A DNA stretch of 64,000 bases from CAYPGJ01 sp050174775. GTDB lineage: Bacteria > Planctomycetota > Phycisphaerae > Phycisphaerales > UBA1924. The stretch lies in the NCBI GenBank assembly GCA_050174775.1, contig JBFXJP010000001.1:62001-126000 (forward strand). The letters are read 5' to 3'. The notes below the pieces were generated by a model. The model searched no databases. It saw only the letters and a program-made list of their open reading frames with translations, and was not told the origin of the DNA. Positions 51,370-60,572 of the stretch are shown one piece after another. Each line of letters begins with the position of its first letter. Position 1 is the stretch's first letter. A program made the position numbers and the translations under genes.

Positions 51370-52929
51370 ATGCGCGGATTCGCAATTCTCGACTGGGTCG
51401 TGCTGCTGGCCTACCTCACGGGCATGGTGCTCGTGGGCGTGCGCTTCGCGCGCCGACAGAAGTCGCTCGCCGAGTTCTTTCTGGCCTCGCGCTCCGTCCC
51501 CGTCTGGGCCGCATCGCTCGCCATCGTCGCCACCTCCGTCTCCGCCGTCACGTTCCTCGGCGCCCCTGAGGACGCCTACCGCAACAACCTCACTTACCTC
51601 TCGCTCAACCTGGCCGCGCTCATCGCGGTGCTCGTCGTCGCGGTCGTCTTCATCCCCGCCTTCTACCGCCATCACGCCGCGACCATCTACCAGCTCATCG
51701 GGGACCGTCTCGGCCCCGGCGCGCAGAAGGCCACCTCCGCCGCGTTCATGGGCGGACGACTCCTCGCCTCCGGCGCGCGACTCTACGTGGCCGCAATCCC
51801 CACCTCCCTCCTCCTCTTCGGCAACCTCGAGCCGACAAACCTCTACGTCTCGATCCTCCTCACCACCCTCATCGCCACCGCCTACACCATGTGCGGTGGC
51901 ATCCACGCCGTGATCTGGACCGAAGTCCCGCAGGCCCTTCTCTTCTTCGCCGCCGCGGTGGCCGCGCTCGTCCTCCTTTGGATGCGCATCGACCTCCCTG
52001 CAGCCGAGGTGCTCAGCGCCCTCCGTGACGCCAATGCCGCCGACGGCTCCTCCAAACTCACTCTCATCGACACGCGCTGGGACCCGATGCTCGCCTTCTC
52101 GCTCCCCTCCGCGCTGCTCGGCTTCACCCTCTTCAACATGGCCGTCTACGGCGCCGACCACGACCTCGCGCAGCGCATGCTCACCTGCAAGTCCGCCGTC
52201 CGCGGCGCCTGGTCCGCCATCCTCTCCAACATCATCGGCTTCGTTGTCGCGCTCCTCTTTCTCGCCATCGGCCTCCTGCTCTTCCTCTACTACCAGCGGC
52301 CCGATCTTGTGCACAACGCGCCCGCCGCGCCCCCCGACGACTCGCGACAGATCTTCCTCCACTTCATCCTCACCGAGATTCCCCCGGGCCTGCGCGGGCT
52401 CATGATCGCCGGCGTCGTCGCGGCCGCGATGTCCTCCCTCGCCTCCTCCCTCTCCGCCATGTCCTCCACGCTCGTCTGCGATTTCTACAAGCCGCTCCGG
52501 CCCAACCGTCCCGACGCGGCCTACGTCCGCGCCTCGCGCGCCGCCGTGCTGCTCTGGTCCGTCCTGCTCGGAGCGGTGGCGTGCTTCTGCGTGGCGTGGC
52601 AGCAGTCCTCCGACGAGTCGCTCCTGCAGTTCGCCATCGGCGTGATGATCTTCGCCTACGCCGGCCTGCTCGCTGTATTCCTCACGGCCCTGCTCACCAA
52701 GCGCGGCAGCGCGTGGAGCGCCGGCGCCGCGTTGATCATCGGCGCACTCGTCGTCGCCGCGCTCAAGTTCCCGAACACCTTCCACCTTCCGGAGAGCGTC
52801 CTGGGCGTGCCGCTCCGCCTCTCTTCCGGCTATCAGATGCTCGTCGCCACCGTCATCGCGTTCCTCGTCTGCATCCTCGGTCGTCGCGCCCCGCGCGCCT
52901 CGGCCCCAGGCGGAGGCGCTCGCGCATGA
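51370..52929 (+). CDS. Sodium:solute symporter of the peptidoglycan-recycling operon
   Basis: 519 residues with about 13 membrane spans. The SSS-family pattern includes LAEFFLASRSVPVWAASLAI near residue 35, SAVTFLGAPEDAYRNNLTYL near 62, and AAMSSLASSLSAMSSTLVCD near 355. Members near sugar-catabolic genes import sialic acid, MurNAc or other amino sugars with sodium. Between murQ and nagZ, import of a muropeptide-derived sugar is the natural guess. It overlaps nagZ by ATGA and follows murQ after 87 bases. Confidence 0.93.
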   Translation: MRGFAILDWVVLLAYLTGMVLVGVRFARRQKSLAEFFLASRSVPVWAASLAIVATSVSAVTFLGAPEDAYRNNLTYLSLNLAALIAVLVVAVVFIPAFYRHHAATIYQLIGDRLGPGAQKATSAAFMGGRLLASGARLYVAAIPTSLLLFGNLEPTNLYVSILLTTLIATAYTMCGGIHAVIWTEVPQALLFFAAAVAALVLLWMRIDLPAAEVLSALRDANAADGSSKLTLIDTRWDPMLAFSLPSALLGFTLFNMAVYGADHDLAQRMLTCKSAVRGAWSAILSNIIGFVVALLFLAIGLLLFLYYQRPDLVHNAPAAPPDDSRQIFLHFILTEIPPGLRGLMIAGVVAAAMSSLASSLSAMSSTLVCDFYKPLRPNRPDAAYVRASRAAVLLWSVLLGAVACFCVAWQQSSDESLLQFAIGVMIFAYAGLLAVFLTALLTKRGSAWSAGAALIIGALVVAALKFPNTFHLPESVLGVPLRLSSGYQMLVATVIAFLVCILGRRAPRASAPGGGARA

Positions 52930-54071
52930 CTCCCCCGCGTCCAGCTCCCCCCAAGCACGATGAAGCATCCATCCTCGGTCGTCTCGTCATGGTCGGCGTC
53001 CGAGGCGCGACGCCCGATGACCCCGCGCTGCGCGAAGACCTCGACGCGTGCCGCGAAGCCCGCTGCCGCGCGGTCATTCTCTTTGACGTCGATCTTCCCG
53101 CGATGGATGCGCTGCGTGCGCAGGGCGTTCCGGATGGCGAGGCTCGAGCCCGCGCCGCGCGCAACATCCTCTCCCCCGATCAGCTCGCCACGCTGACCGC
53201 CCACATCCGCTCCACGCTCGGCGCCGGCACGATCATCGCCATCGATCAGGAAGGCGGACGCGTCGCGCGCCTCTCGCCCTCCCGCGCCTTTCCCCAGACC
53301 CTCGCCGCGTTCGCCGTCGGCATGCTCGACGACGACGCGCAGGAGGCCGAGGCCGCGAAGCTCGCCGACGCCGTCGCGCGCGCGGGCATCAACCTCAATT
53401 TCGCGCCCTGCGTCGATCTCGCCTCCAACCCCGACAACCCCGTCATCGCGCGCCTCGACCGCGCCTACAGCGCCAAGCACCGCGTCGTCACCGAGTGCGC
53501 CGAATCACTCATCCGCGCCCAGACCCGCGCCGGCGTGATGTCCTGCCTCAAGCACTTCCCGGGCCACGGCTCATCCTCCACGGACTCCCATCTCGCTCTC
53601 CCCGACATCACCCGCTCCTTCAACAGCGAGCACGAGCTCGCGCCCTACCACGACCTCCGCGCCCGCTGCCCGCGTGACCCGCTCTGGGTCATGACCGCCC
53701 ACCTCCTCCACCGCGCCATCGACCCCGACCTGCCCGCCTCCCTCTCCCGCGCGCACACGACCAACATCCTGCGCAAGCAGGTGCTCTTCGACGGCCCCGT
53801 GATCACTGACTCGCTCGACATGCGCGCGATCGCCGACCGTTTCGCGCCCGACGAGGCCGCGGTCCTCGCGATGAACGCGGGCGCCGACGTGCTGCTCGAC
53901 GCGAACAACTCCCCCGGCAAGCCGCGCCCCTGCCCCGCGCCCGCACTCGTCGAAGCGCTCGCCAGCGCGCTCAAGGACAACAGAATCCCGGGCGGGCTCG
54001 AGCGATTGCGCATCTCCGCGCAGCGCGTCGAGCGCGCCCTGGCCGCGCTCCCCCAGCCCGGGAACGCTTAG
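52926..54071 (+). CDS. nagZ: Beta-N-acetylhexosaminidase, GH3 (NagZ type)
   Basis: Removes GlcNAc from GlcNAc-anhydroMurNAc, supplying the AnmK substrate. The 381 residues contain AIDQEGGRVARL near residue 105, the GH3 hallmark KHFPGHGSSSTDSH near 205 with the catalytic histidine, and VITDSLDM near 294 with the nucleophilic aspartate. No signal peptide is seen, so it should work in the cytoplasm, as in Gram-negative bacteria. Overlaps the symporter gene by ATGA and the convergent S9 peptidase gene by four bases. Confidence 0.94.
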   Translation: MTPPRPAPPKHDEASILGRLVMVGVRGATPDDPALREDLDACREARCRAVILFDVDLPAMDALRAQGVPDGEARARAARNILSPDQLATLTAHIRSTLGAGTIIAIDQEGGRVARLSPSRAFPQTLAAFAVGMLDDDAQEAEAAKLADAVARAGINLNFAPCVDLASNPDNPVIARLDRAYSAKHRVVTECAESLIRAQTRAGVMSCLKHFPGHGSSSTDSHLALPDITRSFNSEHELAPYHDLRARCPRDPLWVMTAHLLHRAIDPDLPASLSRAHTTNILRKQVLFDGPVITDSLDMRAIADRFAPDEAAVLAMNAGADVLLDANNSPGKPRPCPAPALVEALASALKDNRIPGGLERLRISAQRVERALAALPQPGNA

Positions 54072-56377
54072 TTCGCGCCCTGCGGTCCGCCCAGCTCACG
54101 CAGGAAGAACCCCGCGATCCGCCCGTACAGCGCCCGCGTCACCACAGGGTCCGGCACCATGTGCGTGAACCCGGCCAACGCGAGGAACTCGTGCCGCTTG
54201 CCCGCCTTGAACAGCGAATCGCTCATCTTCAGCGCGTGCATGAAGTACACGTTGTCGTCCGCCGTCCCGTGCACGATGAGCAGCGGTCGCTCGAGCCCCT
54301 CCGCCCACGTCAGCACGTTCGCGGCGTCGTAGCCCTGCGTGTTCTCCTGCGGCATGCCCATGTACCGTTCCGTGTAGTGCGTGTCGTAGTCGCGCCAATC
54401 CGCCACCGGCGCCCCAGCCACGCCCGCGTGGAACACCTCACCCTCCCGCATCACGCCCATCGCGGAGAAATACCCACCGAAGCTCCACCCGTAGATCCCC
54501 ACGCGCGACAGGTCCATCTCCCGATACTTCGCGCCGAGCGCCTTGAGCGCGGCCTTCTGATCCGCCAGCGGGATCTCGATGAGATCATGCTTGATCGCCC
54601 GCTCCCAATCCCGCCCGCGCGACGGCGTGCCCCGCCCGTCCACGGCCACCACCACGAACCCCTGCTCCGCCAGCCACTGATTGAAATAGTGCCGGCTCCC
54701 GTTCCGCGTCACCACCTGCGCGTGCGGCCCGCCGTACACGCTCACGATCACCGGGTACTTCATCCCCTCTCGGAACATGCTGGGCCGGCTGATCGCCGCA
54801 TGCATCTCCACCCCGTTCGCGCGCACCGACGTGTACTCGGTCCGCAGCCCGAACCCGGGCTTCTCGCGCTCGCTCCGCAGCAGGCCCGCGTTGCTCCCGT
54901 CCGCGCGCACCACCGACCACGTGGCCGTCCCGTCCGGACCCTCGTGCGTCATCACGCGCGTCTTCGTCCCCTTCTCCAGCACCATCCCGTTCGTGCCCGA
55001 CTTCCATGTGAACTGCTGTGCCTCACCACCCCCAAGCGGCACGCGGTACACCATGGTCTGCGTCGGGTCCTCGGCGCCCGCCACGTACGCCACGCCCGCC
55101 TCCTCATCCACGCCGATCACCCCGCCCCGGTAATTGATCTCCTTCCCGCACAACGCGCGCCTGAACGTCCCGTCCTTCCCTCGCGCCTCCAGCGTCCACC
55201 ACCCATCGCGCTCCGTCGACCACAGGAACTCCTCCCCGTCGTTGATCCACTTGGGGAACGCCTGATCGAGATTCACCCACGCCTTGTCCTTCTCGCGCAG
55301 CAACTCCTTCAGCGCGCCCGTCGCCGGGTCGACCGCGTACAGCACTTCCTCCGTCTGCGCCCGGTTCTGCACGAGGATGGTCAGCGGCGCATTCTCCTCC
55401 CACTTCACCGTGGCGAGGTACGGCCACGCCGCGCGATCCCACTCCACCCACACCGTCTCGTGGCCCGCCGAGCCGTGCCCGTTCCCCCACGCGCGCGTCA
55501 CGCCCAGCCGAACCTCAGCGTTCTTCTCCCCGGCGCGCGGGTACGCCCACGTCTGCGCCGGCTTGCTCGGCTCCGTCGGGTCCATGATCGTGAACACCTG
55601 CATCCCCGCCGTGTCCGCCTGTGCATAGGCGATCCACTCCCCGTCCGGGCTCCACCAGTACCCGGCGTGCCGGTCCATCTCCTCCTGCGCCACGAACTCC
55701 GCCAGGCCGTTCGTCTGCGTGTCGCTCGTCCTCGTCGTCAGGCGCCGCTCCTCACCGCTCGCGGCGTCCATGACATACAGATCCCCGTCGCGCACCACAC
55801 CCACGCGCGACCCATCCTTCGAGAACCGCGCATCCAGCGGATACCCCGCTTCGCTCTTGAGCTCCTTCACGCCGCGCGTCGCGCGATCCACCACGAACAG
55901 CCGGCCCGACAGCGGCACGAGGATCTTCGTCCCGTCCTCGCTCACCGAGTACCCCGCGATCCCTCGCGCAGCGAGCCGCAGCCGTTCGCGGCGCGCCTTC
56001 TCCTCCGCGCTCAACTCTTCCTCTCCGCCCTGCAGAATCTGCTCCGCCGTGAGCAGCACGCGCTCCTGCCCGGTCTTCACGTCAAACTCGTACAGATCGT
56101 TCACGAACGACCGCGCGCCCCCGCGCAGGAACAGCACGCTCTCCCCGTCCGGCATCACCCGGATGCTCGACGGCCCACCCAGCCTGAACCGGTACGTCGC
56201 GGCGTACGCGTCCAGAAACTCCATGTGCTGCACGCCCGCGCTCGCGTCCGCCTCGAACGCCCGGGCATCCGACGCGCCCGCATCCGCGGGCTTCCCACAG
56301 TGCGTCGCGCACCCCGCGCTCATCCACACCGTCCCCGCCGCCATCACGCCCAACACGCTCCGCGTCGCTCGCCCCAT
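54068..56377 (-). CDS. Exported S9-family prolyl oligopeptidase (dipeptidyl peptidase IV type)
   Basis: 769 residues from the ATG at 56377, with AGAGG upstream and a signal that ends SAGCATHCG near residue 23, a possible lipoprotein. Residues about 80-500 form the beta-propeller, with WWSPDGEWIAYAQAD typical of DPP IV. The C-terminal hydrolase carries S632 in GWSFGGY, an aspartate in HGTADDNV, and a histidine in GFTHMV. It removes dipeptides from peptide N-termini after proline or alanine. Divergent from the M28 gene (129 bases between starts). Part of a cluster of secreted peptidases. Confidence 0.93.
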   Translation of the reverse strand: MGRATRSVLGVMAAGTVWMSAGCATHCGKPADAGASDARAFEADASAGVQHMEFLDAYAATYRFRLGGPSSIRVMPDGESVLFLRGGARSFVNDLYEFDVKTGQERVLLTAEQILQGGEEELSAEEKARRERLRLAARGIAGYSVSEDGTKILVPLSGRLFVVDRATRGVKELKSEAGYPLDARFSKDGSRVGVVRDGDLYVMDAASGEERRLTTRTSDTQTNGLAEFVAQEEMDRHAGYWWSPDGEWIAYAQADTAGMQVFTIMDPTEPSKPAQTWAYPRAGEKNAEVRLGVTRAWGNGHGSAGHETVWVEWDRAAWPYLATVKWEENAPLTILVQNRAQTEEVLYAVDPATGALKELLREKDKAWVNLDQAFPKWINDGEEFLWSTERDGWWTLEARGKDGTFRRALCGKEINYRGGVIGVDEEAGVAYVAGAEDPTQTMVYRVPLGGGEAQQFTWKSGTNGMVLEKGTKTRVMTHEGPDGTATWSVVRADGSNAGLLRSEREKPGFGLRTEYTSVRANGVEMHAAISRPSMFREGMKYPVIVSVYGGPHAQVVTRNGSRHYFNQWLAEQGFVVVAVDGRGTPSRGRDWERAIKHDLIEIPLADQKAALKALGAKYREMDLSRVGIYGWSFGGYFSAMGVMREGEVFHAGVAGAPVADWRDYDTHYTERYMGMPQENTQGYDAANVLTWAEGLERPLLIVHGTADDNVYFMHALKMSDSLFKAGKRHEFLALAGFTHMVPDPVVTRALYGRIAGFFLRELGGPQGAN

Positions 56378-56506
56378 CTCGCACCTCTCGTCATGCAGTT
56401 CGGACAACTCTTCGCACGCCCCGGCCAACGCCCATCCTACCGCCACGCCCCTCTGCTACCCTCGACATCCCGGGGCGATGCACGCTGCCTCACACGGAGA
56501 TCGCCG

Positions 56507-58762
56507 ATGCTCCTCCGCATCCCCACACGCCTGCCCGCGATCCTCATCCTCCTCTCCCTCATCCCTTCCGCCCTCGCGCACGACGAGCAGCCCGCCGCGC
56601 CCGCCACATCCCCACCCGGGCACGCCGCTGCAGCCACGACCCCAACCCCTCCTCCCCGACTCTTCGCTTCCCCCGAGCGCGCCGCGCAGCACGACCGTCT
56701 CACCAAAGTCCTCCTCGACACTCCCTCACCCGCATCTCTCCGTGCAGCCCACGACCTCCTCGCCTCCGAGCCCCACGTCGCGAACACCCTCGGCGGCGCA
56801 CGCGGCGCCGAGCGCCTCGCCTCCCTCTTCCGCGCCCTCAACCTCGACGTCGAACTCGCGCAATACTCCGTCCTCCTCCCGCGCCCCGTCTCCGCATCCC
56901 TCGACATCATCTCCCCCGACCACGTCTCCCTCCCGCTCCGCGAAGACCCCATCCCTGAAGACAAAGACTCTCAGCACCCCGACCTCACCCACGGATGGAA
57001 CGCCTGGTCCGGCTCCGGCGTCGCCACCGCGCGCCTCGTCTACGCCAACTACGGCCGCAAGGAAGACTTCGAAACCCTGCGCAAGCTCGGCGTCGACTGC
57101 TCCGGCAAAATCGTCATCGCGCGCTACGGCGGAAACTTCCGAGGCCACAAAGCCCGCTTCGCACAGGCCGCCGGCGCCGTCGGCCTCATCATCTACACCG
57201 ACCCCGCCGACTCCGGCTACGCCGCGGGACTCCCATACCCCGAAGGCTCCTTCTTCAACGACTCCACCATCCAGCGCGGCGCCATCGCCACGCTCGGCTA
57301 CGACGGCGACCCGCTCACCCCCGGCGTCGGCGCTACGCTCGATCTCCCCGACGATCAGCGCCTCAACGAGGCCGACCTCGCGCTCCCCAAGATCCCCGTC
57401 CAGCCCATCGGATACGGCGCCGCGCGCGAAGTCCTCTCCCGCTTCACCGGCCCTCCCGTCCACGACCGCGCATGGCAAGGCGCCCTGCCCTTCACCTACC
57501 GCCTCACCTCCGGCGACCAACTCGCCGTCCGTCTCGCCGTCGAGCAGAAACGCGAACGCACCACGATCACCAACGTCATCGCCACCCTCCCCGGCGCCAC
57601 GCACCCCGAACAATCCATCATCATCGGCGCGCACCACGACGCCTGGAACTTCGGCGCCGACGACCCGCTCTCCGGCACGATCCTCGTCGTCGAGGCCGCG
57701 CGGGCCTTCGCTGCCGCGCGCGACGCCGGCCTTGTCCCCCAGCGCACCATCCGCTTCGCAGGCTGGGACGCCGAGGAGTTCGGCATCGTGGGCTCCACCG
57801 AATGGGTCGAGCACCACGCCGTCGATCTTGCGAAGAACTGCATCGCCTACATCAACCTCGACGCCGCCGTCTCCGGCCCCCGCTTCGGCGCCGCGGCCTC
57901 GCCCTCCCTCCAACCCCTCCTCCGCGCCGTCACGCGCCTCGTCCCCCAGCCCCCCTTCACGCCCAAACTCAACGAAGAGCCTCTCGCGGACAACGCCTCC
58001 ATCTTCGACGACTGGATCAAACGCTCACCGGCCAAGTTCGATCCCAACCTCACCGCCATCGGCACGCTCGGCGGCGGCTCCGACCACGTCGCCTTCGTCT
58101 CACACCTCGCCATCCCCGCCATCGGCATGAACATGTCCGGCGCCCAGGGCTCCGCCTACCACTCCAACTACGACAACCTCCGCTGGTACCGGCAGATGGT
58201 CGGCGATGATTACCTGCCCCATCAGGCGCTCACGCGCGTCGTCGCGCTCACGGCCGCCGCGCTCGCCGACGCCGACGTTCTCCCCCTCGACCCCGCGAAC
58301 ACGCTCGCCGAGGCGCAGCGCCACCTCACGACAACGCTCGCGCAACTCCCCTCGACGTCAGACGCGGCCGGAAATCTCGCTGCCGGCGAATTCGCAAAAG
58401 GCAAAGGTTTCCCCGCGCTCCAGGCCCGCGCCGCCGATCTTCGCGCTCAGATCGACGCCCGCCTCGCTTCCACAGACAACCCGCTCTCCCCGAATCAACT
58501 CGACGCCGTGAACCGCGCGCTCATCGACCTCGACCGCGCCTGGCTCCACGAGCAAGGCATGCCCGGCCGCCCCTGGCACCGCAATCTCTTCGTCTCCCCC
58601 GACGAGGACTCCGGCTACGCCTCCTGGCCCCTCCCCATGCTCCGGCGCGCCGTCGACCGACAGGACGCCGATGCGGCGCTGCAGGCTCGTCACGTCTACG
58701 CCGCGCACGAGACGCAGATCGAAGCGCGCCTCAACGACCTCGAAGCCGCGCTGCGCAACTAA
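56507..58762 (+). CDS. Exported M28-family metallopeptidase (glutamate carboxypeptidase II type)
   Basis: 751 residues. The ATG at 56507 has GGAG upstream and a signal peptide (AILILLSLIPSALA). Domains in order: a protease-associated domain near residues 170-300, the M28 catalytic domain, and a C-terminal helical dimerisation domain. Two-zinc ligands are H376 and D378 in AHHDAW with D in GADDPLSG, the catalytic glutamate and ligand in WDAEEFG, D in INLDAAVSG, and H in AYHSNYDN. This matches the transferrin-receptor-like branch. It digests peptides outside the cell membrane. Its 3' end lies nine bases from the convergent S41-like gene. Confidence 0.93.
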   Translation: MLLRIPTRLPAILILLSLIPSALAHDEQPAAPATSPPGHAAAATTPTPPPRLFASPERAAQHDRLTKVLLDTPSPASLRAAHDLLASEPHVANTLGGARGAERLASLFRALNLDVELAQYSVLLPRPVSASLDIISPDHVSLPLREDPIPEDKDSQHPDLTHGWNAWSGSGVATARLVYANYGRKEDFETLRKLGVDCSGKIVIARYGGNFRGHKARFAQAAGAVGLIIYTDPADSGYAAGLPYPEGSFFNDSTIQRGAIATLGYDGDPLTPGVGATLDLPDDQRLNEADLALPKIPVQPIGYGAAREVLSRFTGPPVHDRAWQGALPFTYRLTSGDQLAVRLAVEQKRERTTITNVIATLPGATHPEQSIIIGAHHDAWNFGADDPLSGTILVVEAARAFAAARDAGLVPQRTIRFAGWDAEEFGIVGSTEWVEHHAVDLAKNCIAYINLDAAVSGPRFGAAASPSLQPLLRAVTRLVPQPPFTPKLNEEPLADNASIFDDWIKRSPAKFDPNLTAIGTLGGGSDHVAFVSHLAIPAIGMNMSGAQGSAYHSNYDNLRWYRQMVGDDYLPHQALTRVVALTAAALADADVLPLDPANTLAEAQRHLTTTLAQLPSTSDAAGNLAAGEFAKGKGFPALQARAADLRAQIDARLASTDNPLSPNQLDAVNRALIDLDRAWLHEQGMPGRPWHRNLFVSPDEDSGYASWPLPMLRRAVDRQDADAALQARHVYAAHETQIEARLNDLEAALRN

Positions 58763-58771
58763 TCGCGCCCC

Positions 58772-60553
58772 TCACTCCCGCTTCACCCCGATCGCCTTCT
58801 CCAGCACGATCTGCACCGCGCGCTCCAGCGCCTCATCACGCCCCGCGCGCATCCCCTCGGCCGTCCGCTCCACCACCACGTCCGGCTCGATCCCCACCCC
58901 GTTCACCGCGCTCCCGTCATACCGCCGCGCACGCGTCCCCGTGAACCGCAGCCACATCCCCCCCGGCAAGCGCGCATCGATCACCCGCCCCGCGCACCCA
59001 CCCGTCCGCTCACCCACCAGCGTCGCCTGCCGCAGGTCCTTCCCCACGATCGCGGCCACTTCCGTCGGCCCCACCGTCCGCGCGTCCGTCAAAAACGCCA
59101 CCGCGCCCCCCATCCGCGTCCCCATCGGCCCCACCTCACCCGTCTCATCGCGCCAACGCACCGCGTGCCACTCCGGCAGCAGCAACACCGCGCTCCACTC
59201 CGGTGCCGCCTGATACACGTCGCTCACCATCCACCCCAGCGCCCTCGGCACGCCCGAGTCCATGTTCCGCGCATCGATCACCACCCCGCGCGCCCCGGCC
59301 AGCAACTCCATCTCCTTGATCAACTCATCCCCGTACGCCTCGCCCACGCGCACCACCCGCACCCCGTTGGCGAGCACGCGCACCGAATACCCCGCCGGCG
59401 CCTCCCCCACAACCCCCGTCTCCACCTCCACGCGCTCACCCTCGCGCAGCACCACCCACGAAACGCGCTCGCCCTCCTCCCCCTCACACACGATGTCCAG
59501 CGCGCGCGCTCGTCTCGCCTCCTCCGTTGTCCCCGCAACCAGCGGCATCGCGAGCCGCACCGCCTCGTCGATCGTTCTCCCTCGAACCTCCAGCACTTCG
59601 TCCCCGATCCTCAGCCCGTCTGCGCCCTCCACCCGCTCCACGAACACCGACGTCCCCGCCCAAGCCAGCGACACCCCCACGCGCCACAGCCTCGTCCCCT
59701 CGCGCCGCACCTGCGCCTGCCCGTCGCCCACGCGCGCCGCAAGCTCACGCAATCCGCGCCGCAGCTCCGCGTCCGTCCCTGCGCCCAGCGACATCACCGT
59801 CTCAAGCGCACCCTCCCAATCCGTCTCCCGCTCATTCCCCACCACCGAGAAGTGCCGCAGCGCAGCCCACCCCGTCGCCGCGGCGGCAAGTCGCATCTCC
59901 TCCCGCTCATACCCCCACGCGCTCTCCTCCCCGCTATACGGCTCGCCCGGAGGCATCGACCGGATCTTCGTGTCGATCAGCACCGACACCGGCATCGCCA
60001 CCCGCACCCCAGCCCCCAACGACTCATCGATCTCCGTCCGCGGGTCAGGCACGCGCTCAAACGCCCTCGGGTCCTGCAGACTCACAGCCTTGCGATCGCT
60101 CCGATACCACATCCCCGCCCGCTCCACACCGATCCGCAAGCCCACGTGCTCCCACGCAGCCACCAGCGACGCCTCCGCCCCATCGCTCGGCGTCGCCTCC
60201 ACACGCGCAGGCGCCTCCTCGCCCTCCACATACACCCGCACCAGCGGCGCCACCTTCCCGATCGTGCCGTTCAGCCGCTCCGCAAGCTCCTCCGGACCCG
60301 AAGCGCGCAGCGCCTCTCCCATCACGCGCGCCGTCAGCGCATCCCAGTCCGACTTGAACACCCCGTCGTTCGCATGGAAGAACCGCACGTACCCGATCAG
60401 CCGTGCCGCGGCCTCCGCCCGCTCCAATCTCTCCGTGCCCGCGACCGCAACGCCCCGCTCCGCACGCGCCTCGCGCTCCGGCTCCGCCACCGCGCCCCAC
60501 GCGCACGACACAGCCACGACCGCCGCCATCAAACGCCCAGTCTTCACGCCCAT
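58772..60553 (-). CDS. Exported S41-like (tail-specific/IRBP-type) peptidase fold without the catalytic serine
   Basis: 593 residues with a signal peptide (LMAAVVAVSCAWGAVA). A helical N-terminal domain is followed by a PDZ-like region (SVFVERVEGADGLRIGDEVL near 310) and an S41 core: ANGVRVVRVGEAYGDELIKE, GVVIDARNMDSGV, VAFLTDARTVGPTEVAA, then ATLVGERTGG and NGVGIEPDVVVE. In active members a serine sits three residues before the glutamate of the T-x-S-A-x-E motif. Here that position is G495, and no lysine follows in GERTGGCAG. It may be inactive or use another residue. Confidence 0.8.
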   Translation of the reverse strand: MGVKTGRLMAAVVAVSCAWGAVAEPEREARAERGVAVAGTERLERAEAAARLIGYVRFFHANDGVFKSDWDALTARVMGEALRASGPEELAERLNGTIGKVAPLVRVYVEGEEAPARVEATPSDGAEASLVAAWEHVGLRIGVERAGMWYRSDRKAVSLQDPRAFERVPDPRTEIDESLGAGVRVAMPVSVLIDTKIRSMPPGEPYSGEESAWGYEREEMRLAAAATGWAALRHFSVVGNERETDWEGALETVMSLGAGTDAELRRGLRELAARVGDGQAQVRREGTRLWRVGVSLAWAGTSVFVERVEGADGLRIGDEVLEVRGRTIDEAVRLAMPLVAGTTEEARRARALDIVCEGEEGERVSWVVLREGERVEVETGVVGEAPAGYSVRVLANGVRVVRVGEAYGDELIKEMELLAGARGVVIDARNMDSGVPRALGWMVSDVYQAAPEWSAVLLLPEWHAVRWRDETGEVGPMGTRMGGAVAFLTDARTVGPTEVAAIVGKDLRQATLVGERTGGCAGRVIDARLPGGMWLRFTGTRARRYDGSAVNGVGIEPDVVVERTAEGMRAGRDEALERAVQIVLEKAIGVKRE

Positions 60554-60572
60554 CCCTGCTGTCCGCTCCTTC

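Noticed and set aside
49945..52968. A 1007-codon open frame on the minus strand
   Set aside because: It lies antisense to murQ, the symporter and nagZ, all with clear motifs. Its product is low-complexity Gly/Glu/Ala, as expected from high-GC antisense frames.
54161..56506. The 782-codon open extension upstream of the M28 peptidase start
   Set aside because: It is antisense to the S9 peptidase and gives an Arg/His/Pro-rich sequence without a signal peptide. The ATG at 56507 has a ribosome site and a signal peptide.
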